Counted from the stretch's first letter, positions 16,555 through 25,819 are shown. The stretch is DNA of 64,000 bases from an uncultured Coriobacteriales bacterium (GCA_934654475.1 CAKUFZ010000001.1:113446-177445), one strand, 5' to 3'. Notes: generated by a model not told the origin, from the letters alone. Numbers and translations are program-made.

Positions 16555-17198
16555 CGAGCTTGCTCCTTTCCGGGGGCGGCAAGGCCCTCGGGCCTCACTT
16601 CGCCGCGCACAATCTGGCCCATGAGCCTAAAGTCGGCCTCAAGCGCCTCCATCTTGAACGGGTCGCGCAGCACGGCCGCCGGGTGGAACGTGGGCAGCAC
16701 ATAGAAATGGCCCGTCTTAAACACCTTGCCGCGCAGGTGCGTGATGCCCGCCTCGGTGCGCAGGATAAAGCGCGTCGCCGGGTTGCCCATCGGCATGATG
16801 ATGTCGGGCCAGATGCTGCGAATCTGCTCGCGCAGGTAGGGCGAGCAAAGCTGGACCTCGTCAGGCCGGGGGTCGCGGTTGCCCGGCGGGCGGCACTTGA
16901 GGACGTTGGCGATGTAGACGTCCTCGCGGGGCATGAGCGCGGCCTGCGCAAGCATGCGGTCAAGCAGCTCGCCGGCACGGCCCACGAACGGCAAGCCCTG
17001 CTCATCCTCGTTGGCACCCGGCGCCTCTCCCACAAGAACCACCCGGGCGTCTTGGGACCCCGTTCCAAAGACGATGTTGCGCCGCGTCTCGCACAACGGG
17101 CACAAGCGGCAGTCACCCAGCGTCGAGCGAATCTCCTCGAGCTTGACCTCACGGGCATGGGGCGACGGATGACCGGGTATCTTCAAGACGCAAGGCAT
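16551..17198 (-). CDS. Uracil-DNA glycosylase, family 4 (Fe-S)
   Basis: Family 4 enzymes remove uracil from DNA and carry a [4Fe-4S] cluster. The 215-residue protein has the cluster cysteines CRLCPLC near the N-terminus and CRPPGNRDPRPDEVQLC in the middle. It also has the active-site motif VGEAPGANEDEQGLPFVGRAGELLD and the C-terminal TFHPAAVLRD motif with the catalytic-loop histidine. It overlaps tsaE by four bases and follows alr, so it appears to be in the same minus-strand operon. Confidence 0.93.
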   Translation of the reverse strand: MPCVLKIPGHPSPHAREVKLEEIRSTLGDCRLCPLCETRRNIVFGTGSQDARVVLVGEAPGANEDEQGLPFVGRAGELLDRMLAQAALMPREDVYIANVLKCRPPGNRDPRPDEVQLCSPYLREQIRSIWPDIIMPMGNPATRFILRTEAGITHLRGKVFKTGHFYVLPTFHPAAVLRDPFKMEALEADFRLMGQIVRGEVRPEGLAAPGKEQAR

Positions 17199-17261
17199 GG
17201 CTGCACGACCTTTTCCCTGTTCACGCGCCCAAGGGCCGCCGTTGCGACGGCCCCGGGAACG

Positions 17262-18428
17262 CTAGACGTACACCTTGGGCAGACGGATGTCGAAAAGACA
17301 GGCAACCTCGTAGTTGATGGTGCCCATCTTCTCGGCAAGCTCCTCGATGCTCACGAACTCGTCGCCGTCGGCACCCACCAAGGTCACGACGTCGCCCTCC
17401 TCGACGGGCTTGAAGCCGTCGGCACCCGCCGCAAGCTCGGGCGGGACCTCGAACATGCACTGGTCCATGCAGATGTTGCCCACCTGGCGCAGGCGACGGC
17501 CCTGGCAGAGCACCGAAAGGTTGTTGCTGTACACGCGCGACAGGCCGTCGGCGTAGCCCAGAGGGATGGTGCAGACCTGCGTGCCCTCATGGGCGATGCG
17601 ATACGTCATGCCGTAGCCCACGCCCTCCCCCACGTTGGGCTGCACGGCGCGGGTCACGCGGGCGCGCACGCTCATGGCCTGGGTGAGCTCGAGCTTGTCG
17701 CGCGTGGTGTCGGCCGGGTGCAGGCCGTAGAGGCCCACGCCCACGCGCACCATGTCGAAATGGTACTCGGGATGCAGCACCGTGGTGGGCGTGTTTGCGC
17801 AGTGCACGATGCCCGGGTCGATCCCTGCGGCGCGGATGGATGCCACCGCGTCCTGGAAGCGTCGCGCCTGGACGGTGAAGTCCCAGTCGGTGATGCGGTC
17901 GGCCGTGGCAAAGTGCGTGAACGTGCCGTCGACCTCGACGCCGAGCAGTTTGTCGGCCATGCGCATGAACTCGGCCGCGCAGTCAGGCGCGACGCCGATG
18001 CGGTCCATGCCCGTGTCGATGGCAAGGTGATAGCGGGCCTTCGTGCCCTGGGCAAGCGCCTCCTCGGAGAGCCTGCCCAAAAACTCGAGGTCGTAGACGG
18101 CAGGCATGATGCGGTGCTCGACAAGGGTGCCCACCGAGGAGATCGGGGGCTGAGCCAGCATGATGATGGGCTCGGTGATGCCGCCCTCGCGCAGGCGCAC
18201 GCCCTCGGCGACCGTGGCGACGGCGAACATGTCGACGCCCACGCTGCGCAGCGCCTGGGCGACGCGCACGGAACCGTGGCCATAGGCGTTGGCCTTCACG
18301 ACCGCGCAGAAACGCGTGGGAGGCTGCGTGAACGACTTCCACGCACGGGCGTTCTTCTTGATGGCCTCCAGGTCGACCTCGACCCAAGCCCAACGGTCCT
18401 GCGGAAGCAGGCGCTCATCTAGCAACAC
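17262..18428 (-). CDS. alr: Alanine racemase
   Basis: Alr is a PLP enzyme that makes D-alanine for peptidoglycan. The 388-residue protein has the PLP-lysine motif VVKANAYGHGS near the N-terminus, the barrel segment HLAIDTGMDRIGV, VRVGVGLYGLHPAD and the C-terminal catalytic-tyrosine region VGYGMTYRI. GNICMDQCMFEV is also a family signature. The GTG start at 18428 has a perfect AGGAGG five bases upstream. It lies between nnr and udg on the minus strand, in a run of genes that includes glmS. Confidence 0.96.
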   Translation of the reverse strand: MLLDERLLPQDRWAWVEVDLEAIKKNARAWKSFTQPPTRFCAVVKANAYGHGSVRVAQALRSVGVDMFAVATVAEGVRLREGGITEPIIMLAQPPISSVGTLVEHRIMPAVYDLEFLGRLSEEALAQGTKARYHLAIDTGMDRIGVAPDCAAEFMRMADKLLGVEVDGTFTHFATADRITDWDFTVQARRFQDAVASIRAAGIDPGIVHCANTPTTVLHPEYHFDMVRVGVGLYGLHPADTTRDKLELTQAMSVRARVTRAVQPNVGEGVGYGMTYRIAHEGTQVCTIPLGYADGLSRVYSNNLSVLCQGRRLRQVGNICMDQCMFEVPPELAAGADGFKPVEEGDVVTLVGADGDEFVSIEELAEKMGTINYEVACLFDIRLPKVYV

Positions 18429-18507
18429 GGTTCCTCCTCACTGGCGCGTCGTCGTTGGCGTGCGCGCGAATGCAAAGCTGCAAATCGGACAGTATAGCGC
18501 GCGGTCG

Positions 18508-21069
18508 TTACTTCTTGCGGCGAACGCGATGGGCGCGAGGACGCTCCTGCACGGGCGTCACCTCGTCTTCGCCAGCGCGCATCGTGGCACGCTCATGAAA
18601 CTCCTCCAGACGCGTCCGACTTTCCTGGCGCTGCCTGACATCGGGGCTCAGGTGCTCAGAGGAATCCGAGGACGCCTGCTCGGCCTCGCGCGCGGCAGTT
18701 ACCTGCGCCGAGGCACGGGCGATGTCCTCCAACGTAAGCGCTGGCATGATCGTAGTGGCGCATGCCGACGCAGGCACGGGCTTGGGCTGCGAGGAAGATG
18801 CCACTTGGCTCAGGAAAGCAGGGACGCCTGCGGGAGCCTCCGGGGCTTCCTGCTCGACGGCGCCCGCCTCAGCAGCCAGGGTCGCGCCGTTTGAACGTGC
18901 TTCCTTGTCGCTCCCCTCATCAGCCTTCGCCCTCTCGACCTTGACAAGGAAGGCCGGGACGGCACCTGTCTGAGCCGCCTTGGGGGCAGCGGGAACGTCG
19001 GGCTTGGACGAGGACGGATCCTCGCCGGCCTGGACGGGGTCGGCTGAGCGCCTGGGAGCAACGGCGGCGCCGATGGCGGCAAGGAACGACGGGATGCCCG
19101 CCGAAAGCTTCGCCGCCTTGGGCGCATCGGCTGCGGGAGCCTCCTCTTCCTCGACCGCCTCGCAGGCGACGGGCCCCTCGTCGGGCTCAGGCTCGCCCAT
19201 CTCGCCAGCCTGCTCGGAGGCATCCTCGACGTCCTCGATGCCCTCGGAATCCTCCTGCTCGGAGGCGTCCTCGTCGACGTCGTCGAGCTCGGGCTCGTCG
19301 AGGTCGCCCTCGTAGGCATGCACCTCGCCGGGAACCACAGGCTTGCGCACGGCGGCCTCGGCGGTGATCGAGTCGGTCACCTCGGGGGCGAGTGCAAGCT
19401 TCGGCTCGTCGTCAAGCTCGTCGTCGCCAGCCACAGGGTCGGCGTTGGCCGCAAGCGCCGCATGGGCGTACACGTCGTCGAACGCCACGCCCACGAGGTC
19501 GATGAGGTCGGTCGCGATAACACCGCGGGTGCCCACGCGCTTCACAGCCGCATCGGCCGCACGGGCCTGGATGCGTAGGGCCGCCGCGAGCATAAGCGCC
19601 AGGTCGGCCGAGGCAACCTCGTCAGCGCCGAGGTCGCTCACCTGCTGGGAAAGAAGGCCAGCCACAATGCCGGCGAGCACGTCGCCCGTACCTGCGGTGC
19701 CCAGGGCCGAGGGGCCGGCCTTGGGCACGAGCGTGGTCTCAATGCACGACACGCAGCTCGTGGCGGCCTTTGCAACGACGGCGAAGTTGGACGAGCCCAC
19801 CGCCCAGGCAAGGCTTTGGGCGGCATCCATCAAATCGGTCAGGCAGCAGATGGAGCCCGTCTCCTTGCCGAGCAGACGCGCCAACTCGCGGGCATGGGGC
19901 GTGAGCACGAGCGGGGCCTCACGGCGAAGGGCATTGGGGTGGACGTCGGCGTTGCCCAGGCAGATGCTGGCAGCGACGTTGAGCGCGTCGGCATCGAGCA
20001 CGAGGGGCGCCGACGATGCGATGAGGGCGCGCACGACTTCGCCCGCGCCAAACGAGGTGCCCATGCCGGGACCTGCGAGAACGCAGTCAACCTTGGCAGC
20101 AAGGCTCGCCAGCTCCTGTGCGGCTGCAGCCTCAAACGTGCCGTCTTGCGCGGCAGGCAGACCCACCACGGGGATGCTGAGGAGATGTGCCTGCGCAATG
20201 GGCACCACGGGCGCGGGAACGGCAAGCGTCACGTAGCCGGCGCCGCTGCGAGCCGCGGCCTTGGCCGCCATGATGGCCGCGCCGGGGAACCGCGTCGAGC
20301 CCGCCACGACAAGGACGCGGCCGTGGCCGTACTTGTCGGCAAACTCGTCGCGCTCCGGCAGGGCGTCGAGGTAGTCGGCCTCGCCAAGCAGGTAGGCGCT
20401 CGCGGTGTCGGCAAGCTCCTCGGAGCCCTCGTCATCGCCCACAAGGCTCGCCACCACAAGCTGGCCGGACGCCTGCTTGCCGAGGCCGGCGATGAGACCG
20501 GGCTTGAGAGCGAACATGGTGAGCGTCGTGTCAGCCTGGAAGAAGGGGCCTTCCGCCTCGCCCGTCGCGGCGTTGATGCCGCTGGGGACGTCGACCGAGA
20601 GCACCATGCCCTCGAAATAGTCGTCGACGACCTCGACCCACATGTCGAACGGCTCGGACATCACACCCTTGAAACCCGTGCCAAACACCGCGTCGATGAC
20701 GACGTCTGCCTCTACCAGCAGGGCCGCGAGCTCCTCGTAGTCGGGTGCCACATGGACGGGGATGCCGACGGTGCAGGCGCGCTGGGCTGCCTGGTGCGCC
20801 GCAGCGCTGCGGATGAGCGAGGGCTCGGCGGCAGTGACGACGTTGACCTCGAGACCGTGTCCGGCCAGGTAGTCAGCCGCCACCCAGCCGTCGCCGCCGT
20901 TGTTGCCTGGGCCGCAGAGCACAACGACGGCGCCCTGGTCGACCTCGCGCATGGCCTGCTGGGCAACGACCGTGCCCGCTCGGCGCATGAGCTCGGCAGC
21001 ATCGACGCCGCGCTGCTCAATGGCGGCCTCGAGTCCGGGTACATCGCGCACGTTCAGAACCGGCTGCAT
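18508..21069 (-). CDS. nnr: Bifunctional NAD(P)H-hydrate epimerase/dehydratase with long repeat-bearing tail
   Basis: Nnr repairs NADH and NADPH that have been hydrated by heat or by GAPDH. Residues 1 to about 215 are the YjeF-N epimerase (MRRAGTVVAQQAM, VVLCGPGNNGGDGWVAADYLAGHG). Residues about 225-515 are the ADP/ATP-dependent dehydratase (GRVLVVAGSTRFPGAAIMAAKAAARSGAGYVT, and SALGTAGTGDVLAGIVAGLLSQ). The family normally ends near 500 residues. Here a further ~335 residues follow: acidic and alanine-rich, probably disordered. They include three copies of a GIPSFL/AVPAFL/GVPAFL motif exactly 45 residues apart (prolines at 660, 705 and 750), and end in a basic RVRRKK. The tail's function is unknown. 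Confidence 0.9.
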   Translation of the reverse strand: MQPVLNVRDVPGLEAAIEQRGVDAAELMRRAGTVVAQQAMREVDQGAVVVLCGPGNNGGDGWVAADYLAGHGLEVNVVTAAEPSLIRSAAAHQAAQRACTVGIPVHVAPDYEELAALLVEADVVIDAVFGTGFKGVMSEPFDMWVEVVDDYFEGMVLSVDVPSGINAATGEAEGPFFQADTTLTMFALKPGLIAGLGKQASGQLVVASLVGDDEGSEELADTASAYLLGEADYLDALPERDEFADKYGHGRVLVVAGSTRFPGAAIMAAKAAARSGAGYVTLAVPAPVVPIAQAHLLSIPVVGLPAAQDGTFEAAAAQELASLAAKVDCVLAGPGMGTSFGAGEVVRALIASSAPLVLDADALNVAASICLGNADVHPNALRREAPLVLTPHARELARLLGKETGSICCLTDLMDAAQSLAWAVGSSNFAVVAKAATSCVSCIETTLVPKAGPSALGTAGTGDVLAGIVAGLLSQQVSDLGADEVASADLALMLAAALRIQARAADAAVKRVGTRGVIATDLIDLVGVAFDDVYAHAALAANADPVAGDDELDDEPKLALAPEVTDSITAEAAVRKPVVPGEVHAYEGDLDEPELDDVDEDASEQEDSEGIEDVEDASEQAGEMGEPEPDEGPVACEAVEEEEAPAADAPKAAKLSAGIPSFLAAIGAAVAPRRSADPVQAGEDPSSSKPDVPAAPKAAQTGAVPAFLVKVERAKADEGSDKEARSNGATLAAEAGAVEQEAPEAPAGVPAFLSQVASSSQPKPVPASACATTIMPALTLEDIARASAQVTAAREAEQASSDSSEHLSPDVRQRQESRTRLEEFHERATMRAGEDEVTPVQERPRAHRVRRKK

Positions 21070-21079
21070 TGCATCACTC

Positions 21080-21559
21080 TCATTCTTGTGTATCGAGCTC
21101 GTCCAAAAGCGAACGAACCTGCTTGAACTGCTGCGCTATCTGCGCTTTCTCGTCTTTCACATCGCGGGGGCGGGGCGGTTGGGACTCCTCGTCAGCCGCG
21201 AGGGCGTTGGCAATCGCGAGCCCGCCAGTGTGGGAGATGGAAAGGAAAACCTCGCTTATGCCCTGGCTGGCGGCCGCTACCTTGGCACCGCCCTCCAGGC
21301 GCGCCACGGGGCGGCCCTTGGAGTCGTGATCGACCCACACGTCGGCAAAGCCCACGCCCGAACCAAAACCGGTGCCGAGCGCCTTGAGCACCGCCTCGCG
21401 GGCGGCAAAGAAGCCCGCATAGGTCACGAACGGGTCACGGCGCTTGGCCGCCCACTCGCGTTCCTTCGGGGTAAAGACGCGCTCCTCGAAGCGAGGCGTG
21501 CGCTGAAGAATCTGTTTGATGCGGTCTATCTCGACGATGTCGACGCCGATGCCTGCCAC
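21080..21559 (-). CDS. acpS: Holo-[acyl-carrier-protein] synthase
   Basis: AcpS transfers 4'-phosphopantetheine from CoA to apo-ACP, activating fatty acid synthesis. The protein has the two family signatures: GIGVDIVEIDRIKQIL (metal-binding Asp) and FFAAREAVLKALGTGF (catalytic Glu/Lys region). LSISHTGGLAIANALA follows. It is longer than usual by a charged C-terminal extension of about 35 residues (DEESQPPRPRDVKDEKAQ…). I chose the GTG at 21559, with GAGGAG five bases upstream; a GTG two codons earlier would leave no room for that ribosome binding site. It lies ten bases downstream of glmS and ten upstream of nnr. Confidence 0.92.
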   Translation of the reverse strand: MAGIGVDIVEIDRIKQILQRTPRFEERVFTPKEREWAAKRRDPFVTYAGFFAAREAVLKALGTGFGSGVGFADVWVDHDSKGRPVARLEGGAKVAAASQGISEVFLSISHTGGLAIANALAADEESQPPRPRDVKDEKAQIAQQFKQVRSLLDELDTQE

Positions 21560-21569
21560 GTACACTCCT

Positions 21570-23399
21570 CTACTCAGTCGTCACGGACTTGGCGAGGTTG
21601 CGCGGCTTGTCGATGTCGCAGCCGCGCGCAAGGGCAACCTCGCGGGCAAGCTGCTGCAATGCCACGGCAACGCTCACCGGATAAGCCCACTCGGGTGCGG
21701 GCGGGACCCACATCATGCGGTCGGCAAGGGCAGCGACCTCGTCGTCGCCCTCGGTCGCAACCGCGCACACCGTGGCCCCGCGCGCCTTGATCTCGGCGAT
21801 GTTGGAGACCGTCTTGGCGCGCACCGAATCATCGGGCACCACGACAAGCACGGGGAAGCCGGGCTCAAGCAGGGCGATGGGACCGTGCTTCATCTCGCCG
21901 GCCGCATAGGCCTCGGCATGCAGGTAGCTGACCTCCTTGAGCTTGAGGGCGCCTTCCTCGGCGCTTGCGGCATTGAAACCGCGGCCCAGGAAAAGCGCGC
22001 TTGCGGCGTTCTCGAAGGCGCCGGCGCACACGTTTGCCTGGTGCTTGCGATCGAGCATCGCGCGCAGCTGCCCAGGGATGGCCCGCAAGGCCGCCGCGCG
22101 CTCGCCGAAGTCGCGACCCGTGAGGTTGCCGCGCGCCTGGGCGAGGAAGAGCGCCACGAGCGCCATGGCCACAAGCTGGGCGGTGTAGGCCTTGGTGGAG
22201 GCAACGGAAACCTCGGGGCCCGCCTGCAGGTAGATGGTGGCATCGGCCTCGCGGGCAGCGGTGGAGCCCAGGACGTTGGTCACCGCAAGCACCTTGGCGC
22301 CGGCGGCCTTCATCTTGCGCGCCGCCATGAGCGTGTCGGCCGTCTCACCCGACTGCGTGATGACGATGCACAGGGTGCGCTCGTTGACGAGCACGTCGCG
22401 GTAGTTGAACTCGCTCGCCACGTCAACCTCGACACGCAGGCGCGCCCACGACTCGATGAGGCGTTTGGCGTACAGGCCCGCATGGTACGAGGTGCCGCAG
22501 GCAACGATGTAGACCTGGTCGAGACCGGCGAGCTCCTCGTCGGTGATGTCAAGCTCGTCAAGCGTGACGCCCTGCGGCGTAAGTCTGCCCTCGAGCAGGC
22601 GCTCGATGGCCTGGGGCTGCTCGGAGATTTCCTTGGCCATGAAGTCAGGCCAACCGCCCAGGCTCGCCGAAGAGGCGTCCCAATCGACATGGAGGACCTC
22701 GGGTGTGACAGGGGCACCCTGGGCATCGACAAGCTCAATGGTGCCATCGGCGCGCATGCGGCCGACCTGGCCGTCTGCCAGCATGATCATGTCATGCGTC
22801 ATGCCAAGGAGCACCGTGAGGTCAGAGGCGCACGCGCAGCAGCCTTCCGTGCTCGCAAGCACCAAAGGAGATCCCTTGCGCGCGACGACGACCTCACCCG
22901 GAAGCTCGGCGCATACGACGGCGAGCGCGTAGGCGCCCTCGACCTGCGAGACAGCCTGCTGCACAGCGGCCATGAGGTCGCCCTCGTAGGCTGCCTCGAC
23001 AAGATGGACGACCACCTCGGTGTCGGTGTCGCTCGTAAAGCAATGGCCCTCGTTCACGAGACGCTCGCGCAGCTGGGCGTGGTTTTCGATGATGCCGTTG
23101 TGCACGACGGCGAAGTTGCCCGAGCAATCGCGGAAGGGATGGGCGTTGCGCTCAGACGGAATGCCGTGCGTGGCCCAACGCGTATGGGCGATACCGGTGC
23201 AGCCCGGCATGGGATCTGCCTGGGCCGCCTCCTCAAGCACTTTCACGCGACCCTTGCGGCGAATGCTGCGAAGGACCTTGTCTTGCGAGACGACGGCCAA
23301 ACCCGCCGAGTCGTACCCGCGATACTCAAGTGCCTCGAGACCCTGGAGAAGAAACGGTTGAGCCTGATCATGGCCTACATATCCGACAATGCCGCACAT
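21570..23399 (-). CDS. glmS: Glutamine-fructose-6-phosphate aminotransferase
   Basis: GlmS makes glucosamine-6-phosphate, the first committed step to UDP-GlcNAc. The 609-residue protein begins MCGIVGYVG, where Cys2 is the glutaminase nucleophile. It has HTRWATHG and NGIIENHAQLR in the glutaminase domain, then two SIS sugar-isomerase domains (ACGTSYHAGLYAK; QSGETADTLMA). It ends LAKSVTTE, the conserved C-terminal lid. It heads a tight minus-strand run with acpS and nnr. I looked for a glmS ribozyme upstream and saw none. Confidence 0.97.
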   Translation of the reverse strand: MCGIVGYVGHDQAQPFLLQGLEALEYRGYDSAGLAVVSQDKVLRSIRRKGRVKVLEEAAQADPMPGCTGIAHTRWATHGIPSERNAHPFRDCSGNFAVVHNGIIENHAQLRERLVNEGHCFTSDTDTEVVVHLVEAAYEGDLMAAVQQAVSQVEGAYALAVVCAELPGEVVVARKGSPLVLASTEGCCACASDLTVLLGMTHDMIMLADGQVGRMRADGTIELVDAQGAPVTPEVLHVDWDASSASLGGWPDFMAKEISEQPQAIERLLEGRLTPQGVTLDELDITDEELAGLDQVYIVACGTSYHAGLYAKRLIESWARLRVEVDVASEFNYRDVLVNERTLCIVITQSGETADTLMAARKMKAAGAKVLAVTNVLGSTAAREADATIYLQAGPEVSVASTKAYTAQLVAMALVALFLAQARGNLTGRDFGERAAALRAIPGQLRAMLDRKHQANVCAGAFENAASALFLGRGFNAASAEEGALKLKEVSYLHAEAYAAGEMKHGPIALLEPGFPVLVVVPDDSVRAKTVSNIAEIKARGATVCAVATEGDDEVAALADRMMWVPPAPEWAYPVSVAVALQQLAREVALARGCDIDKPRNLAKSVTTE

Positions 23400-23549
23400 G
23401 GGGCACCTCCTTTAGAGCGTGCGCGTTGCATACAAACAGGATGGCGAAACAGACGCCATAACTGATTGATTGTATCAGCCCGACGCAAACCGCCCACCGA
23501 CTATGGGGCGAGTACACGCCACTTCGACGTGGACGACCCGAGCAGGAAA

Positions 23550-23582
23550 CAAAAAAGGAGCCCCACACAAGGTGAGGCTCCT
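23550..23582 (-). terminator. Intrinsic terminator of the rplM-rpsI operon
   Basis: AGGAGCC (23556-23562) pairs with GGCTCCT (23576-23582), and on the minus strand the stem is followed by a run of T (complement of the A-run at 23551-23556). It lies 28 bp 3' of the rpsI stop. Confidence 0.8.
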
Positions 23583-23609
23583 CTTGTACACAAAAGCTGG
23601 AGGTAAAGC

Positions 23610-24002
23610 TTAGCGCTTGGAGAACTGCGGGCGCTTACGAGCCTTCTTGAGGCCGTACTTCTTACGCTCGACCACGCGGGCGTCGCGGGTGAGGTAGCCA
23701 GCCTTCTTGAGGACGGGACGGTAGTCGCCAGCCTCGAGGAGGGCGCGGGCAATGCCCAGACGCAGAGCGCCGGCCTGACCGGAGATGCCGCCGCCGTCGC
23801 ACAGGGCGATGACGTCGAAGTGACCCTCGGTCTCGGTGACCTTGAGGGGCATCAGGGCCATGTCGACGAGCTGCTGACGGCCGAAGTACTCGACGGCGTC
23901 GCGCTTGTTGACGGTGACCTTGCCGGTGCCGGGAACAATGTGGACACGGGCTACGGCGTTCTTACGACGGCCGGTGCCCCAGTAAATGGCTTCGTTGCTC
24001 AT
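23610..24002 (-). CDS. rpsI: 30S ribosomal protein S9
   Basis: The 130-residue protein has the S9 hallmarks: YWGTGRRKNAVARVHIVPGTGKVTVN at the start, GGGISGQAGALRLGIARALL in the middle and the basic C-terminus LTRDARVVERKKYGLKKARKRPQFSKR, whose end reaches the P-site tRNA. It starts three bases after the rplM stop codon, the universal bacterial L13-S9 operon order. Confidence 0.98.
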   Translation of the reverse strand: MSNEAIYWGTGRRKNAVARVHIVPGTGKVTVNKRDAVEYFGRQQLVDMALMPLKVTETEGHFDVIALCDGGGISGQAGALRLGIARALLEAGDYRPVLKKAGYLTRDARVVERKKYGLKKARKRPQFSKR

Positions 24003-24005
24003 CGG

Positions 24006-24458
24006 TTACGCCTCCACGGAAATCTTGCGAGGGTTCTGGGCCTGGTGGGGATGCTCGGGGCCAGCGTACACCTTGAGCTTGGTGAACTGCTTGCGACCGA
24101 GGGAGCTGTGGGGGAGCATGCCCTTGACAGCGCGCTCAACGATGCGCTCGGGGTGCTTCTCCATGGCCTCCTTCCAGGTCTCCTTCTTGAGGCCACCGAT
24201 GTAACCGGTGTAACGGTACCAGACCTTCTCCTCTTCCTTGTTGCCAGAGAGGCGCACCTTGTCGGCGTTGACGATGACAACGAAGTCACCCGTGTCGACA
24301 TGGGGGGTAAAGGTCGGCTTGTGCTTGCCGCGCAGGATAGCAGCAACCTGGGCGGCCAGACGACCGAGAATCATGCCGCCATTCTTGCCCTCGGCAGCGT
24401 CAATGAGCAGCCACTCGCGCTCGACTTCACCGGGCTTGGCGTAGTACGTGGTCTTCAC
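24006..24458 (-). CDS. rplM: 50S ribosomal protein L13
   Basis: The 150-residue protein is a standard L13: MKTTYYAKPGEVEREWLLIDAAEGKNGGMILGRLAAQVAAILRGKHKPTF is the expected opening and PHSSLGRKQFTKLKVYAGPEHPHQAQNP the expected C-terminal region. The start is a GTG at 24458 with GGAGGAG seven bases upstream; the frame's earlier ATG (24473) falls before that ribosome binding site and should be ignored. It is the first gene of the rplM-rpsI pair. Confidence 0.97.
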   Translation of the reverse strand: MKTTYYAKPGEVEREWLLIDAAEGKNGGMILGRLAAQVAAILRGKHKPTFTPHVDTGDFVVIVNADKVRLSGNKEEEKVWYRYTGYIGGLKKETWKEAMEKHPERIVERAVKGMLPHSSLGRKQFTKLKVYAGPEHPHQAQNPRKISVEA

Positions 24459-24643
24459 GTAAAACTCCTCCAACTCATACTCGCATAGGATTTGTCACTG
24501 AAACAGAGGTTTCACGGGGCTCTGCGAAAGTGAACTAAAAGAGTCTATGAGGAAGGCTCCTGAGTGTCAATGCGAAATGACCCTCGCGCGGGGCTTTCCT
24601 ACTCTTACTCCACAAATCACAGGACAGGAAACCTTGAGGCCGA

Positions 24644-25492
24644 CTACGCCTTGAGCGAAAGGACGGTAAGGGTCGCCGTACCGAAATACTCGTTGGTGTA
24701 GGACTGCCAGGCGCTGTACTGGGCAGAGGAAGCCTGACCGTACAGCTGGGAGGCAACGCTATACGCGGCAAAGGCCATCTGGTAGTTTGCCAGCTCGCCG
24801 TTGAAGTCGTAGGCCTCAAGGGCGCTCGCATAGGGGCTGCCGTCGACCCACGTCTTGTTCTCGGCGTCCCAGTCGCTGCCGGCAAGCTCCACGATGTAGG
24901 CGGCATAGTCGGCATTGGCGGCAGAGTTGTCGCCGTCGGCAGGAGACTCGGGCATCTGGGGAGACGAGCCGATCGAGCCGCTCACCGTGTCGCGCAGCTT
25001 GGCCACTGCGGCGCCCTCGGTGATGATGGTCTTGGCCTTTTCCTCATCGAGGCCGTAGTAGTTGGCCACCGTGGCGAAGTCCTGGGCACCCAGGGTGTTC
25101 TGCATATAGGTGGAGACCTCGTCGTCGCTCACCTCGATGCCGTTGGTCTGCACAAGGGTGCGCAGGATCTCGTTGCGCACGTAGGTAAGGATGTCCTCGG
25201 TGCTAGGAGTGGAGTAGGTGCCGTCGTCGTTCTTGCGCTGCTCGATGTTCGTGGCGTCCTCGATGACCATGCGCGCCGTGATCTCGGTGGCCTTGCCATC
25301 GTAGGTGTAGGCGGCAATGGCGTCGTCGAGCTGGTCTTCCGTGAGGTTCACCGGGCAAGCGACAAGCTTGGAGACCGTGTCGGCGAGCGATTCAGACTTG
25401 GCCTCGTCGGCAAAGGCCGACGCGGTGCCCGCGCAAGCAAGGGCCATCAGGCCGCCGGCAAGCATCTCGCGGCGCGACATTGACGTGATCAT
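24644..25492 (-). CDS. Exported SurA-N-like protein, paralogue of the gene at 40563-41591
   Basis: The 282-residue protein starts with MSRREMLAGGLMALACAGTASAFA, a signal peptide with a twin-arginine-like SRREM, so it is probably exported. The mature part is acidic and helical. The segment ILTYVRNEILRTLVQTNGIEVSDDEVSTYMQ resembles the N-terminal helices of SurA/PrsA-type foldases, but no prolyl isomerase domain is present. It is clearly related to the membrane-anchored protein at 40563-41591: both share YTY-(D/N)-G, DGTY-(S/D), YA-x-YI and a C-terminal AW-x-x-Y-x-N pattern. I know no named family. The start at 25492 has AAAGGGG seven bases upstream. The neighbouring tRNA and ribosomal operon give no functional hint. 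Confidence 0.75.
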   Translation of the reverse strand: MITSMSRREMLAGGLMALACAGTASAFADEAKSESLADTVSKLVACPVNLTEDQLDDAIAAYTYDGKATEITARMVIEDATNIEQRKNDDGTYSTPSTEDILTYVRNEILRTLVQTNGIEVSDDEVSTYMQNTLGAQDFATVANYYGLDEEKAKTIITEGAAVAKLRDTVSGSIGSSPQMPESPADGDNSAANADYAAYIVELAGSDWDAENKTWVDGSPYASALEAYDFNGELANYQMAFAAYSVASQLYGQASSAQYSAWQSYTNEYFGTATLTVLSLKA

Positions 25493-25642
25493 GGTCATAC
25501 CCCTTTCGCACAGCGCGGGACGAACGACAGGCCCACCCCGCACACAGACGTTTGCATCATCATCCCTCAAAGCGAGCGACTCACGTGGGCTGGGCGCCCA
25601 CATCGCACAACAAGGGCATCCCTGAAGCGAACACAAACGAAA

Positions 25643-25674
25643 AAAGCCCGCAACGCGTGAGCGCTACGGGCTTT
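25643..25674 (-). terminator. Terminator of tRNA-Glu
   Basis: AAAGCCCG (25643-25650) and CGGGCTTT (25667-25674) form a stem 12 bp 3' of the tRNA on its strand, followed by a T-run. Confidence 0.7.
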
Positions 25675-25686
25675 CTAAGAGACAAA

Positions 25687-25763
25687 TGGTGCCCCCAGCG
25701 GGGTTCGAACCCGCGATCTTCGCCTTGAAAGGGCGACGTCCTAGGCCGCTAGACGATGGGGAC
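25687..25763 (-). tRNA. tRNA-Glu(UUC)
   Basis: The minus strand folds as a cloverleaf. The acceptor GTCCCCA pairs with TGGGGGC, the D-arm carries TCTAGCGGCCTAGGAC, and the anticodon stem TCGCC/GGCGA encloses the loop CTTTCAA, with anticodon TTC. The T-arm is GCGGG-TTCGAAC-CCCGC. The discriminator base is A and the 3' CCA is encoded (25687-25689). A terminator follows. Confidence 0.96.
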
Positions 25764-25819
25764 AGCGGACGTAGATTATGCACAATCACTTGCAGTTGCG
25801 CAAGACCATCAGTGATTCT

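Noticed and set aside
13669..16704. 1011-codon open frame antisense to the TsaB-RimI-TsaD gene and tsaE
   Set aside because: It lies opposite conserved genes with clear motifs. Its own translation is a His/Gly/Ala-rich shadow typical of GC-rich DNA.
23400..23555. glmS ribozyme upstream of glmS
   Set aside because: No ribozyme core or its paired elements are recognisable; the region is only about 150 bp and looks like a promoter.
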